From: Symsagittifera roscoffensis
Lineage: Eukaryota; Xenacoelomorpha; Acoela; Convolutidae
Direction of reading: 5' to 3'
Assembly (NCBI RefSeq): GCF_963678635.1
Contig: NC_087063.1
Span: 30,580,599-30,640,598, forward strand
Length of the DNA stretch: 60,000 nucleotides
This document shows positions 40,507 through 53,500 of this stretch, piece after piece. Made by a program: the position numbers and the translations under genes. The first letter of the stretch is position 1, and each line of letters begins with the position of its first letter. Below the pieces are notes generated by a model, which worked only from the letters and a program-made list of their open reading frames with translations, was not told where the DNA came from and made no database searches.

Positions 40507-43500
40507 AATTTTTATTATAATAGCTGATCGAGAATATTGGTGGTTTTAGCACATTGATGGTGTTAGTCGTTCAGCTTGATGAATTGGGAATGGTCATTTT
40601 GGTGTGACAAGTTAATTTTTAAAATTTCGTTTGAAAAGAAAGACACATTACGACATCGAAATTTCGGGACACTTGAAAACTGCAAAAGAGACACAACAAC
40701 AGAATACGGTGAGAAAAACGGTGAATGGCAATTGTGCGATACAGATTGCGATTGAAATAGAAAACAATTATCAGAAGACCATTCCGAGTTGTAACGATTG
40801 TGCCAGTACAACCGCTACAACACGAATCCCGAGAACCAGGAAGGGTATTGGAACGACGTGTCCAGCCTTCCGGGAAGAAACAGGACTGTTATTTGCCCGG
40901 ATTCCAGAATCCGGAGGGTTCTCGGGAGAAAACTGTAAATCTCTGTTTTTATGTTGGGGGTTCTCTGACTGGTATGTGACCAAAAATACTTTGGGATATA
41001 CAAATCGAAACAAAAAGTAGTATATTACCTAAGAAAAAACAAAAAACATAAAAAATAACCGAAAAAACCATAAACAGTAGAAAACATAAAATCAGTAGAA
41101 ATCATCACCCCAGGCGAGATGTGATCCTTCTGGTGCTTGTACTGTAGGGTTATTTGAGTATTTAAGCACGTTAATGCTACTTTGCGCTCAATTCGCAAGG
41201 GTCTCGGGATTAGAGCAGAAGACTGATCCGGCAAGCAGTGCAAGGAGCAACAATAAGGGGCTCAAGGACATCAACAATCGACTGTTGGGTATCGTTAACA
41301 AGTTTTGTATCCCTTTTGGCACAGCAATTAAGATACCAATCTGTGGGGGGCTCGACAGTGACTGCACTGAAGTGACCCTCCACCGAGTTGCGAAATTCCG
41401 AGTTAAGTACCTTAATTCGGATTTTGAACAAACCCAGAGGGGTATAATATTACTAGTATTACTACTTATACAGCCTATATTAGTACTCCTATACCGTTTT
41501 TTAGTGAAAAACACAGTAAGCAGACCGGTTTTTAGGGTCAAAATAATGATATTTTGATCCTCCCACATATCGGGCTTTTTGAGATATCGATATTTTTGAA
41601 ACGGAAAAAAGCGCTAAATTAGTGAGTTACATCGTAACTGTACTAGTATAATTAGTGAAACCGGTTAACTTTAGTTCGGATGTGGTTGGAACTATTTGGG
41701 TTCCGAAAACCGAATTTTCTTGATTTTTGATAAATCGAATCGATACAAAATAAGTAAATTTTTTGAAGTTTTTGAGTTAGGACAATAAAAATTAAAACCC
41801 GTTTGCCAATAACCTTCTGGGTCTCAGTGAAATCGAATTTAACGTGTTTGATTTAGCGGATTCGTCAATCCGGAGGGTCCGAATAGCATGGTTTCTGACA
41901 AATTTTTTCAGCTGGAACGTTTTAGATCGGGTTTTTTGTATTGAAGCGGAAAAATGTAGGCCTTTTAAGCTCAATAATATTTAGATCAATAAGATAAGAA
42001 TTGCGAAAAAAATTAGATGGAACCTATAACTGAGAAAAATTTTGAACCTTAGAAAAAAGACGTTTTGGTTAATAATTTTGGAACTACTGGACAGATCCAA
42101 TTGATCTTGGTACCATTAGATCAAAAATTAGGTGAGCTTATTCTTAAAGTTTTCAATTATTCGAAACAGAATGCATTGAAAAATTTTTAAGATTGGTTTT
42201 AGCAAAATTTCCAATTTGTGAAGGTAGACCCTTCACGTTTTGTAAAAAATTTTTTGGAAAGCCCTTCTACCCCTACCAAAGGGTAGTAACGGTTGAATAA
42301 GGCAATCTTACGCAGTTCTCGACCGACAAAAAGGGAGGGCCAAGTAACCCAGAAAACGATAGTCGAGTCAAGACTAAGCTAGTTATAAGACCCTTCACTG
42401 TTAAAGAGAATTGTCAAATAAGCAGCTTAGCTTGAATCCGAAGGAATATAGGGCCGAATTACACCCTTCCTAGTTAATTCATATAGCATAACAGACTCGG
42501 AGACCGTATCGAAACGGGTCTCGGGTGTGAACTTTAATCGACCAGGAAAAGCCATTTTCACCAATCCGGAGGCGTCCCAATCCGGGAGGGTCCCATTTTG
42601 CCCAATCCGAAAGGGTCCCATTTTCACCAATCCGGAGGTGTCCCAATCCGGAACAGTCCCGTTTTCACTAACCCGGAAGGGTCCCTTTTTCACCAATTCG
42701 GAGGTGTCCCAATCCGGAAAGGTCCCATTTTCACCAATCCGGAAGGGTCCCATTTTCACCAATCCGGAGGGATCCCAATCCGGAAAGGCCCATTTTACCC
42801 AATCCGCAAGGGTCCCATTTTCACCAATCCGGAAGGGTCCCATTTTCACCAATCCGGAGGGCTCCCAATCCGCCAATCCGCAAAGGTCCCATTTTCACCA
42901 ATCCGGAAGGGTCCCGTTTTCACCAATCCGGAGGGGTCCCAATCCGGAACAGTCCCGTTTTCACTAACCCGGAAGGGTCCCTTTTTCACCAATTCGGAGG
43001 TGTCCCAATCCGGAAAGGTCCCATTTTCACCAATCCGGAAGGGTCCCATTTTCACCAATCCGGAGGGGTCCCAATCCGGAACAGTCCCGTTTTCACTAAC
43101 CCGGAAGGGTCCCTTTTTCACCAATCCGGAGGGGTCCCAATCCGGAAAGGCCCATTTTACCCAATCCGCAAGGGTCCCATTTTCACCAATCCGGAAGGGT
43201 CCCATTTTCACCAATCCGGAGGGCTCCCAATCCGCCAATCCGCAAAGGTCCCATTTTCACCAATCCGGAAGGGTCCCGTTTTCACCAATCCGGAGGGGTC
43301 CCAATCCGGAACAGTCCCGTTTTCACTAACCCGGAAGGGTCCCTTTTTCACCAATCCGGAGGGGTCCCAATCCGGAAAGGCCCATTTTACCCAATCCGCA
43401 AGGGTCCCATTTTCACCAATCCGGAAGGGTCCCATTTTCACCAATCTGGAGGGCTGCCAATCCGCCAATCCGCAAAGGTCCCATTTTCACCAATCCGGAA

Positions 43501-44336
43501 GGGTCCCGTTTTCACCAATCCGGAGGGGTCCTAATTTTGCCAATCCGGAAGGGTCCCAATTTTGCCAATCCGGAGGGGTCCCAATCCGGAAAGGCCCATT
43601 CTACCCAATCCGCAACGGTCCCATTTTCACCAATCCGGAAGGGTCCCATTTTCACCAATCCGGAGGGCTCCCAATCCGCCAATCCGGAGAGGTCCCATTT
43701 TCACTAACCCGGAAGGGTCGCTTTTTCACCAATTCGGAGGTGTCCCAATCCGGAAAGGCCCATTTTACCCAATCCGCAAGGGTCCCATTTTCACCAATCC
43801 GGAAGGGTCCCATTTTCACCAATCCGAAGGGCTCCCAATCCGCCAATCCGGAAAGGTCCCATTTTCACTAACCCGGAAGGGTCCCTTTTTCACCAATTCG
43901 GAGGTGTCCCAATCCGGAAAGGCCCATTTTACCCAATCCGCAAGGGTCCCATTTTCACCAATCCGCAAGGGTCCCATTTTCACCAATCCGGAAGGGTCCC
44001 ATTTTCAACAATCCGGAGGGCTCCCAATCCGCCAATCCGGAAAGGTCCCGTTTTCACCAATCCGGAGGGGTCCTAATTTTGCCAATCCGGAAGGGTCCCA
44101 ATTTTGCCAATCCGGAAGGGTCCCATTTTCGCCAATCCGGAAGGGTCCTATTTTGCCAAACCGGAAGGGGCTTAATTTTGTTAACACGGAAGAGTCCCAT
44201 TTTCGCCAATCCGGAAGGGTCCTATTTTGCCAAACCGGAAGGGGCTTAATTTTGTTAACACGGAAGAGTCATAGAAATATAAAAAATATATATTTTTATT
44301 TTTCGTATAAGGCACGGGATTCTAGGGATCCTAGGG
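40507..44336 (+). repeat. 3830-bp tandem duplication, unit 1
   Basis: Begins AATTTTTATTATAATAGCTG. Every landmark recurs exactly 3830 bp later (44337-48166), with only a handful of substitutions by eye and no indel, even across the minisatellite. Contains leader sequence of element C. ORFs at 40631-41020 and 41174-41557 appear in both units only because of the duplication and have no recognised domain. Confidence 0.95.
42553..44270 (+). repeat. Minisatellite, about 25-bp CCGGAAGGGTCCCATTTT units, array 1
   Basis: About 1.7 kb of CACCAATCCGGAAGGGTCCC + ATTTT units with variants (GGAGGGGTCCC, GGAAAGGCCC, CCGTTTT) and some higher-order blocks. Long frames are open on both strands because the unit lacks stops. 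Not a gene. Confidence 0.95.
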
Positions 44337-47300
44337 AATTTTTATTATAATAGCTGATCGAGAATATTGGTGGTTTTAGCACATTGATGGTGTTAGTCGT
44401 TCAGCTTGATGAATTGGGAATGGTCATTTTGGTGTGACAAGTTAATTTTTAAAATTTCGTTTGAAAAGAAAGACACATTACGACATCGAAATTTCGGGAC
44501 ACTTGAAAACTGCAAAAGAGACACAACAACAGAATACGGTGAGAAAAACGGTGAATGGCAATTGTGCGATACAGATTGCGATTGAAATAGAAAACAATTA
44601 TCAGAAGACCATTCCGAGTTGTAACGATTGTGCCAGTACAACCGCTACAACACGAATCCCGAGAACCAGGAAGGGTATTGGAACGACGTGTCCAGCCTTC
44701 CGGGAAGAAACAGGACTGTTATTTGCCCGGATTCCAGAATCCGGAGGGTTCTCGGGAGAAAACTGTAAATCTCTGTTTTTATGTTGGGGGTTCTCTGACT
44801 GGTATGTGACCAAAAATACTTTGGGATATACAAATCGAAACAAAAAGTAGTATATTACCTAAGAAAAAACAAAAAACATAAAAAATAACCGAAAAAACCA
44901 TAAACAGTAGAAAACATAAAATCAGTAGAAATCATCACCCCAGGCGAGATGTGATCCTTCTGGTGCTTGTACTGTAGGGTTATTTGAGTATTTAAGCACG
45001 TTAATGCTACTTTGCGCTCAATTCGCAAGGGTCTCGGGATTAGAGCAGAAGACTGATCCGGCAAGCAGTGCAAGGAGCAACAATAAGGGGCTCAAGGACA
45101 TCAACAATCGACTGTTGGGTATCGTTAACAAGTTTTGTATCCCTTTTGGCACAGCAATTAAGATACCAATCTGTGGGGGGCTCGACAGTGACTGCACTGA
45201 AGTGACCCTCCACCGAGTTGCGAAATTCCGAGTTAAGTACCTTAATTCGGATTTTGAACAAACCCAGAGGGGTATAATATTACTAGTATTACTACTTATA
45301 CAGCCTATATTAGTACTCCTATACCGTTTTTTAGTGAAAAACACAGTAAGCAGACCGGTTTTTAGGGTCAAAATAATGATATTTTGATCCTCCCACATAT
45401 CGGGCTTTTTGAGATATCGATATTTTTGAAACGGAAAAAAGCGCTAAATTAGTGAGTTACATCGTAACTGTACTAGTATAATTAGTGAAACCGGTTAACT
45501 TTAGTTCGGATGTGGTTGGAACTATTTGGGTTCCGAAAACCGAATTTTCTTGATTTTTGATAAATCGAATCGATACAAAATAAGTAAATTTTTTGAAGTT
45601 TTTGAGTTAGGACAATAAAAATTAAAACCCGTTTGCCAATAACTTTCTGGGTCTCAGTGAAATCGAATTTAACGTGTTTGATTTAGCGGATTCGTCAATC
45701 CGGAGGGTCCGAATAGCATGGTTTCTGACAAATTTTTTCAGCTGGAACGTTTTAGATCGGGTTTTTTGTATTGAAGCGGAAAAATGTAGGCCTTTTAAGC
45801 TCAATAATATTTAGATCAATAAGATAAGAATTGCGAAAAAAATTAGATGGAACCTATAACTGAGAAAAATTTTGAACCTTAGAAAAAAGACGTTTTGGTT
45901 AATAATTTTGGAACTACTGGACAGATCCAATTGATCTTGGTACCATTAGATCAAAAATTAGGTGAGCTTATTCTTAAAGTTTTCAATTATTCGAAACAGA
46001 ATGCATTGAAAAATTTTTAAGATTGGTTTTAGCAAAATTTCCAATTTGTGAAGGTAGACCCTTCACGTTTTGTAAAAAATTTTTTGGAAAGCCCTTCTAC
46101 CCCTACCAAAGGGTAGTAACGGTTGAATAAGGCAATCTTACGCAGTTCTCGACCGACAAAAAGGGAGGGCCAAGGAACCCAGAAAACGATAGTCGAGTCA
46201 AGACTAAGCTAGTTATAAGACCCTTCACTGTTAAAGAGAATTGTCAAATAAGCAGCTTAGCTTGAATCCGAAGGAATATAGGGCCGAATTACACCCTTCC
46301 TAGTTAATTCATATAGCATAATAGACTCGGAGACCGTATCGAAACGGGTCTCGGGTGTGAACTTTAATCGACCAGGAAAAACCATTTTCACCAATCCGGA
46401 GGCGTCCCAATCCGGGAGGGTCCCATTTTGCCCAATCCGAAAGGGTCCCATTTTCACCAATCCGGAGGTGTCCCAATCCGGAACAGTCCCGTTTTCACTA
46501 ACCCGGAAGGGTCCCTTTTTCACCAATTCGGAGGTGTCCCAATCCGGAAAGGTCCCATTTTCACCAATCCGGAAGGGTCCCATTTTCACCAATCCGGAGG
46601 GATCCCAATCCGGAAAGGCCCATTTTACCCAATCCGCAAGGGTCCCATTTTCACCAATCCGGAAGGGTCCCATTTTCACCAATCCGGAGGGCTCCCAATC
46701 CGCCAATCCGCAAAGGTCCCATTTTCACCAATCCGGAAGGGTCCCGTTTTCACCAATCCGGAGGGGTCCCAATCCGGAACAGTCCCGTTTTCACTAACCC
46801 GGAAGGGTCCCTTTTTCACCAATTCGGAGGTGTCCCAATCCGGAAAGGTCCCATTTTCACCAATCCGGAAGGGTCCCATTTTCACCAATCCGGAGGGGTC
46901 CCAATCCGGAACAGTCCCGTTTTCACTAACCCGGAAGGGTCCCTTTTTCACCAATCCGGAGGGGTCCCAATCCGGAAAGGCCCATTTTACCCAATCCGCA
47001 AGGGTCCCATTTTCACCAATCCGGAAGGGTCCCATTTTCACCAATCCGGAGGGCTCCCAATCCGCCAATCCGCAAAGGTCCCATTTTCACCAATCCGGAA
47101 GGGTCCCGTTTTCACCAATCCGGAGGGGTCCCAATCCGGAACAGTCCCGTTTTCACTAACCCGGAAGGGTCCCTTTTTCACCAATCCGGAGGGGTCCCAA
47201 TCCGGAAAGGCCCATTTTACCCAATCCGCAAGGGTCCCATTTTCACCAATCCGGAAGGGTCCCATTTTCACCAATCTGGAGGGCTCCCAATCCGCCAATC

Positions 47301-48166
47301 CGCAAAGGTCCCATTTTCACCAATCCGGAAGGGTCCCGTTTTCACCAATCCGGAGGGGTCCTAATTTTGCCAATCCGGAAGGGTCCCAATTTTGCCAATC
47401 CGGAGGGGTCCCAATCCGGAAAGGCCCATTCTACCCAATCCGCAACGGTCCCATTTTCACCAATCCGGAAGGGTCCCATTTTCACCAATCCGGAGGGCTC
47501 CCAATCCGCCAATCCGGAGAGGTCCCATTTTCACTAACCCGGAAGGGTCGCTTTTTCACCAATTCGGAGGTGTCCCAATCCGGAAAGGCCCATTTTACCC
47601 AATCCGCAAGGGTCCCATTTTCACCAATCCGGAAGGGTCCCATTTTCACCAATCCGAAGGGCTCCCAATCCGCCAATCCGGAAAGGTCCCATTTTCACTA
47701 ACCCGGAAGGGTCCCTTTTTCACCAATTCGGAGGTGTCCCAATCCGGAAAGGCCCATTTTACCCAATCCGCAAGGGTCCCATTTTCACCAATCCGCAAGG
47801 GTCCCATTTTCACCAATCCGGAAGGGTCCCATTTTCAACAATCCGGAGGGCTCCCAATCCGCCAATCCGGAAAGGTCCCGTTTTCACCAATCCGGAGGGG
47901 TCCTAATTTTGCCAATCCGGAAGGGTCCCAATTTTGCCAATCCGGAAGGGTCCCATTTTCGCCAATCCGGAAGGGTCCTATTTTGCCAAACCGGAAGGGG
48001 CTTAATTTTGTTAACACGGAAGAGTCCCATTTTCGCCAATCCGGAAGGGTCCTATTTTGCCAAACCGGAAGGGGCTTAATTTTGTTAACACGGAAGAGTC
48101 ATAGAACTATAAAAAATATATATTTTTATTTTTCGTATAAGGCACGTGATTCTAGGGATCCTAAAG
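44337..48166 (+). repeat. 3830-bp tandem duplication, unit 2
   Basis: Second copy of 40507-44336. Identity ends at about 48163, where the sequence leaves the duplicated unit (GGATCCTA then AAGCTTACG). Visible differences include 41808/45638-type single bases and the last few bases of the unit. Confidence 0.95.
46383..48100 (+). repeat. Minisatellite, about 25-bp units, array 2
   Basis: The copy of array 1 inside the second duplication unit, the same in length and internal order by eye. Confidence 0.95.
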
Positions 48167-48915
48167 CTTACGTAGAAGGAAGTGATATAAATAGTAAAGA
48201 AAATTAGGATAATAGGAATCAGGCCAGAAGCTAGTGACTGCACCGGTAATTTGCCTTTAAATAAATATAAAAAGACCATAGTAATACAAAACAGGCCTAA
48301 GCCCGGAGATTCGCGACACTAAGTCTAATTGAAAACAGAGTTCGACACTAATTTGTGTGGATTAAAATCCAAACAATTTTGGAAAAGTTGTTACCTAGCG
48401 GATTTTAGTGGGTCTAGCTCGGGCAATCTGAAGGCAGATAGGTAACACAGGACTAGGTGGGCGCAATAGACGCCCAACTGAGAAAATTACTGCCTTCAGG
48501 TTTTGAGTGTTTAGTGCGGCACAGAACAGGGAAAGCTATTTCTTTAGAAACATGTTCGACAAGTGAATTGCGACTGACTAAAGTACAAAACACATACATT
48601 TTTTGAAAATAAGTGTACCTTTCTTCACTTTTTGATTTTAAACCCTCAATAAATGTTGTCGAGTGGGTAATGATTACACTAACTTTAAGATATTTTGACA
48701 TCATCAGTCTGTGCTAGCTTCATATCTAAAAAAAATCAATTGTTGTGAATAAATTGTATACACGCTGTACTGTGATAACCTAGAAGGATTCGTGGTCACT
48801 ATTTAGGTGAAACTATTGGGATTTAGTGTTTTGTGTTATTATCATCTGTAGTGAAACAATAAAAACCTGAGCGATCGAATTGAGTGTATAAGCAGTAAGA
48901 AGTGATAAACCGAAA
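48167..48915 (+). promoter_or_regulatory. Proximal leader of element C
   Basis: Non-coding stretch between the duplication and the gag-like ATG. Contains the third copy of the structured leader motif (48400-48497), as in element A where the motif also lies a few hundred bases before gag. Nothing else recognised. Confidence 0.55.
48400..48497 (+). promoter_or_regulatory. Structured leader RNA motif, copy 3 (element C)
   Basis: Shares GCTCGGGCAATC (48417-48428) with copy 2. Outer stem GAAGGCAG (48430-48437) pairs with CTGCCTTC (48490-48497). Inner stem GGGCG (48459-48463) pairs with CGCCC (48471-48475) over a CAATAGA loop; AACTGAGAA follows. The stem bases differ from element A at both strands while pairing is kept. 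Confidence 0.75.
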
Positions 48916-49850
48916 ATGGGTCTAGACAATTCAAGGATACCTAAACTAAGTGATAGCTCTAGGAAATTCATACCAGAGAAACAAAGAAAAACAATGAACG
49001 ACCCTTTTGTGGAAATGATCAACGGAACCGGATAAACAAAGGGAAGAAAGCTTCAGGCGGAATGGTTGAAACCAGGAGTCAAAAGTCCTCCGAAGGACAA
49101 AAGGTACGTTAGAAGTAGAGATCCATCCGGACCCTGCCTTGGATGAGAATCGGGCAGGACGTGGAATGGAAGGGAATAGTAAAACAAGACTGGCGAGTGA
49201 ATCTAATCCGGTAGAACAAGGCCAAGATTTTGCCACTTCCACTGGGACTCTAGAACGAGTGGAGAAGTCGGAACTATCCGAGATCTCTACTGAAAACGTG
49301 GCGACTACAAGATCGCTCATTGATAAGACTATGATGCATCGGGTCACTGAGAAATCGGCAACGCCCTCCTCGTTTTCGAAACGAGCGAAGAACACTTTGA
49401 GAAACTTCTTTCCATTTACCATGGGATCGGGTACAGGCGATGAAGCAGAAACCCAGGAACAGGATGAGGACGATGACGAACAAGATGAGTTTGAATCTCA
49501 AATAAGCCCCAATAGTTCGACTCAGGAGAATGATGCATACACCAATAGGGAGACTGGCTCTAAAAGACAGATATGGTGTGGTCAGGACAATAAGCAAGAC
49601 CGCAAATGGATCAAACCAGTCAGGAGATTTTGTGACCGTGACGAATTCGGAAGTGCAACCTGGGAAGAATAGAAGTACAGGGCCAAGTGACCCACCCGCG
49701 AATCCAGAAGCGCATTATGAAGAATTGTCGAGGAAGAGAAGCAATACTCGAGTCTCCGTATCTCATCTAACTTCCTGTGGCTCTCTAGAGACTGCCTGGA
49801 ACCATCCTCCTTTTCTATCCCAGTACCCTGTTATACATTCAAGATGACTG
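48916..49850 (+). pseudogene. gag: Broken Gag N-terminus of element C
   Basis: ATG at 48916 gives 39 codons (MGLDNSRIPKLS..., DPFVEM) resembling element A's Gag start (KIPRLS, VDPFDE), then a TAA at 49033. Open charged, low-complexity segments follow in other frames (49139-49672, with an acidic QEQDEDDDEQDE run, and 49530-49847). The homology to A's Gag beyond the first about 40 residues is not evident. It ends at the junction with element B. Confidence 0.5.
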
Positions 49851-50556
49851 CTGAGACTCTCTTTTCCACCGTCTTGCCCCCGATTGCTCTTTGGTGACAT
49901 GCTAGGATGTTACTATCAGTCATCATCGACATTATCCACCTCAAGAAACAGGTAGCATCCTTCCTCCTTGCCAGAATCAAGCCTGAGTCATCCCTAGCAA
50001 CGTGTTGCATCAGCACTTGATACACCTCTAGATTTTTGCCTCCCAATTTCAACTTATCGTACGAAGTCAGTGTCTCTAACTCTATTCCCACCAGGCTCCA
50101 CGCGAACATCAGTTGTCCTGCGGTTCTAATGAAGGGATTCACCATCAACGGCGATGCCGATGAGGATGTTCTCATCGCCTCTTCAAAATGATCCCTCAAC
50201 AAGTTCTGCCAAGTTCTCTTCAGTTGGCTCCCCAATTCCAATTTGTTGATATCAGCCTTCTGCTGGGAAGCCCAGTTGCGTCGTTTGCGTGACACTCCAC
50301 TGTCGAGCTTCTTTAGGCAGTCTTCCAATTCCTTCAATGTTTGCAGGGCCACCCACCACGGTCGGGAGGTGTTCCTCGTTTTATTCTTCTCAAGAGGATC
50401 GCTGGTCACTTGCTTCCCAGTGGCCTGATGTTCATTTGAGACCCATTCTTTGCCGACGTCCACCTCCCATGTCTGCCCGCTCGTCGAACCTTGTTTCATT
50501 TTTGTCTTCTGAGGCTTGAAGTCTTCTTCCGTTGTTGAGCTGGTGGGGATCTCCAT
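49831..50556 (-). CDS. ORF-X third region, element B (truncated)
   Basis: 241 codons. LILARRKDATCFLRWI matches element A's AIAWAKRKDALCFVRF region (36.3 kb), and the segment before it (SPLMVNPFIRTAGQLMFAW) matches A's region near 36.1 kb. It is in a different frame from the preceding 1294-codon ORF, so a frameshift lies near 50.56 kb. It ends at a chance stop at the element junction. Function unknown. Confidence 0.6.
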   Translation of the reverse strand: MEIPTSSTTEEDFKPQKTKMKQGSTSGQTWEVDVGKEWVSNEHQATGKQVTSDPLEKNKTRNTSRPWWVALQTLKELEDCLKKLDSGVSRKRRNWASQQKADINKLELGSQLKRTWQNLLRDHFEEAMRTSSSASPLMVNPFIRTAGQLMFAWSLVGIELETLTSYDKLKLGGKNLEVYQVLMQHVARDDSGLILARRKDATCFLRWIMSMMTDSNILACHQRAIGGKTVEKRVSAVILNV

Positions 50557-50564
50557 CTCTCTTT

Positions 50565-53500
50565 CTACGTCGAGCAGTTTCTTGGTTCGTAGCTAGTCTT
50601 GTAGGCTGCTGTCTTCCATCGTGCCAGAACCATGGGGGCCGTCTCTCTCAAGTTTTTCTCCGAGACCGCATCCGCTGAAGGACTACCCAATCCCTCCACC
50701 TCTCTCTTCCTCTTGCGAGACCTCACGTCTTTACTTGGGGGCGTTGCCGTTATCATCACTGATTCGACTTCTTTGTCTCCATCCAACCCTTCCAACTCTT
50801 GCCTCCCCCATGCTCGAGCCTTAAGGATATTAGTACTTTTAATTATATTACTAGTTTCGACCTTATCCCCCCTTACACCTTCAATTATTTTATTGACAGT
50901 TTTTTGTTTCAGAGTATAGCTGTCTTTACATTCGTCCTCTTTGGTCTTCCGTGATGTCTTTCTCAACTCGACCATCTTGCCCAGCAGTTCTCCTCTAGCT
51001 TTCTCCTCCAGACCTGTCCCCATCAGGACAGGCTCTCCGAACTTTACCACCGTGTCCCACAGCTCTTCCTTGAAATCATCCAATGTGATCTCGTCATTCA
51101 CTTCTCGATTGAAATCGCTCAAGAATTCTCGCCAAGCGTCCTCATCCAGAGTGCCTAGGAACGCATACCTGTTTCCCTCGAAGGTGTTCTTCTCCCTTCC
51201 TTCTGCGCTCAGGAAAATCATTCCCATATTAGGAGTCTCGCTCGTCAATGGTAACTCTAGATTCTTGCGGGGAGATGAGGTCAGATGTGGCGTGGCAGTG
51301 TCTGCCCAATTTTCTCCGCTGAGATCCTTCAACAGTTCTTGAGTGGTGAATTCCTCCTCTGATGGCTTTCGCTCCGGTGTGTTTCCCACTTCCATATCCT
51401 CTCCTGCCTCGCTGAGAGTCTCGTCCATGCTTTCATCTCCTGATTCTACTCCTCTTCTCTCAAGAATCCTCCTGAATCGATCTTCTACAGGTCCGCTCCT
51501 TTTATCCCCAGGGTTGCCCACCGATAGGGGTGACGGTGTCGTCGGACCCGTTTTCTTGTACTCTGTCAGAGCCACATACAATGGGCCTGCTGCATCCAGC
51601 TCCTTCCCCTCCTGTCTCATCTCCACTTGCTCCAGTCCGTAAGGTGCCCGGTATCTTCTCGTGGCAAACATCATCTCATCTCCTTTTAGTGCAATGTGTC
51701 CTTCCTCCACGATCATCCTGCCATCATCCCACATGGGCAACATATTCTCCAGACCTGCCCGCTCATGTGTTCTCAAGACTTCTCGCACCTCGAATCTCGG
51801 GGGCATCGAGCCTCTCATTTTCTTGGCTTGAGTCGTCCATGAATTTATTTTTGTATCGCTAGTGTGAAAATAAACCGCTGCAGTGTAGCCGATGAACAGG
51901 GGATCCCAGCCATCGATGAACTCCTTCTGTTGTTTCTTCGCGAACAGGGACGGGACCACCAGGGAGCTGCTCATCCCCAGGGTCATTCTCCTCACTGTTG
52001 GGAACTCTGGAATGCTCGTTGGTAGTACCTCCTTCTCCAATATTGCCTCTAGCTCCCTTTTCACCAACTCGATGCTTTTCTTCCATGCGGGAATTCTCAA
52101 GACCTCTTGTCCACTCGCCGTCAGGGGATTTAGGTTCCAGAACTTGGGGTAGGTTTCGATGGGGCCTTCGCGTTTACCTCCCATCCTACACTGCAGTTGT
52201 CCTCGGAAACTGTATGTCATCAACTCCGGATCCTTCACTTTTCCGAAGAGCACGTTGTTGCTCATTTGTGCCCTCAGCACCTCTTGTTGACGCCAATTGA
52301 GTGTCGTCCCATCCAGTATACGTATGAGGCTCAAGTGGGTCACTGAGTAGCGATAAGCTGTCACCAGAGGATCTGGAAACGCGTACGTCACGGCCGGTCC
52401 ATAAATGCAGGTTACGACCTCCTCTAGCCCCCGGATTATCCCCATGGGGTCCGATCTCATGGCCAGGCACAGGTCTGTCAACAGAGGCATACCCCCATTC
52501 ACTTTCTTCCATTCATCTCGCGTCTTTGGGCTCTTTTCTTCACCAGTCAGGTGTCGGTTCTGCATCAGGAGGTACTGCACTAGCAGCGTCTTCAGCCCGG
52601 CAGCACACTTGTACGAATAGGTGTCAATGCTCGAGTGGGTTCTTCCCATCGACAGGGGCTCCCCATATTTCATTAGCCGATGAAATGACACCAGTTCCCC
52701 ATGGGTTAGAAGCACCAATGCCAAATATCCGTCAATCCGGAGTGTTTCCACACCCCAACTGAACATGTACGCTGGGCCCATATTGAATAGGTACCTCGGG
52801 TAAACCAGGTACAGTGCCAACAACAGACTGATGGGCATGTTCAGAATTTCCTGTATAAAGGCTCCAAAGATAGTCTCTTTTGCACTGAACACTCCAGCCA
52901 TGAACTCCTTCCCCCAACAAGGACTCAAGAACTCAAGAATCTCGTGATCCCTTCTCGTCTTCAGCTCACCCCTTGCGTGCTCCCTCCAGAATCCTCCAAT
53001 CGTGACCTCGTTGGCCGCTGTGACGAACCTGGCCACCATCATTTCCCTTTTTTTGGCCACTTCCAGCTGCTCCTCAAGAAAACCCCAGATTTGCTTCACA
53101 AGAGGTGGAGCATTCTCTCTCGTCTTCTCCGTAGCGTTTTCCAATCTTGGTGTTAGGAAGGGCCATCTGCCTCTCTCTTGTGTCAGTCGATACACCATCG
53201 ACTCCAGTTGCTTCTGCGTTGCGGCCACATTCTTTCTTTCATTGCTCGGTCCTCTAGACTTGCTGGTGGAGCTTGTGATAGTTAACTCCATGCTTCGAAA
53301 CCACAGGCTGGCCGCCAGGTGAGTCACTATTGGATGATCATCCCCTATAGCCGGACTGAGCTTGAGTTGCCTAGCTAAGTTTGATATCTCCAGCAAGAGG
53401 ACCTCGTCCAATACAATGAGGATGTCTGCCAACTCGTAGAAGCCCCTCAACGCGTGGGACACATCCGCCCACGCCGCCGCCAGTTCTGACTTGCGAAGTC

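Larger units (their letters stand above)
40507..49850 (+). mobile_element. Element C: 5' portion of a related retrotransposon (truncated)
   Basis: From about 40.9 kb the sequence aligns in blocks with element A's leader (GAGATGTGAT, TATTTAAGCACGTTAATG, ACTGTTGGGTATCGTT, CCGAGTTAAG..CTTAATTCGG). It also carries the third copy of the structured motif and a gag-like start at 48916. No intact LTR is recognised; 40507-40900 could be a divergent LTR fragment. It is cut off near 49.85 kb by the opposite-strand element B. Confidence 0.65.

Noticed and set aside
40631-41557. ORFs of 129 and 127 codons in the duplicated leader (again at 44461-45387)
   Set aside because: Their apparent conservation is due to the recent 3830-bp duplication. 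Element A's homologous leader is not open, and no family was recognised.
42553-44270. CRISPR-like array
   Set aside because: Units are contiguous with no unique spacers, and the host is eukaryotic.
42427-48207. Long ORFs on both strands inside the minisatellite arrays (130-271 codons)
   Set aside because: They arise from a stop-free 25-bp repeat unit. The peptides are simple repeats with no domain and appear in several frames and both strands.
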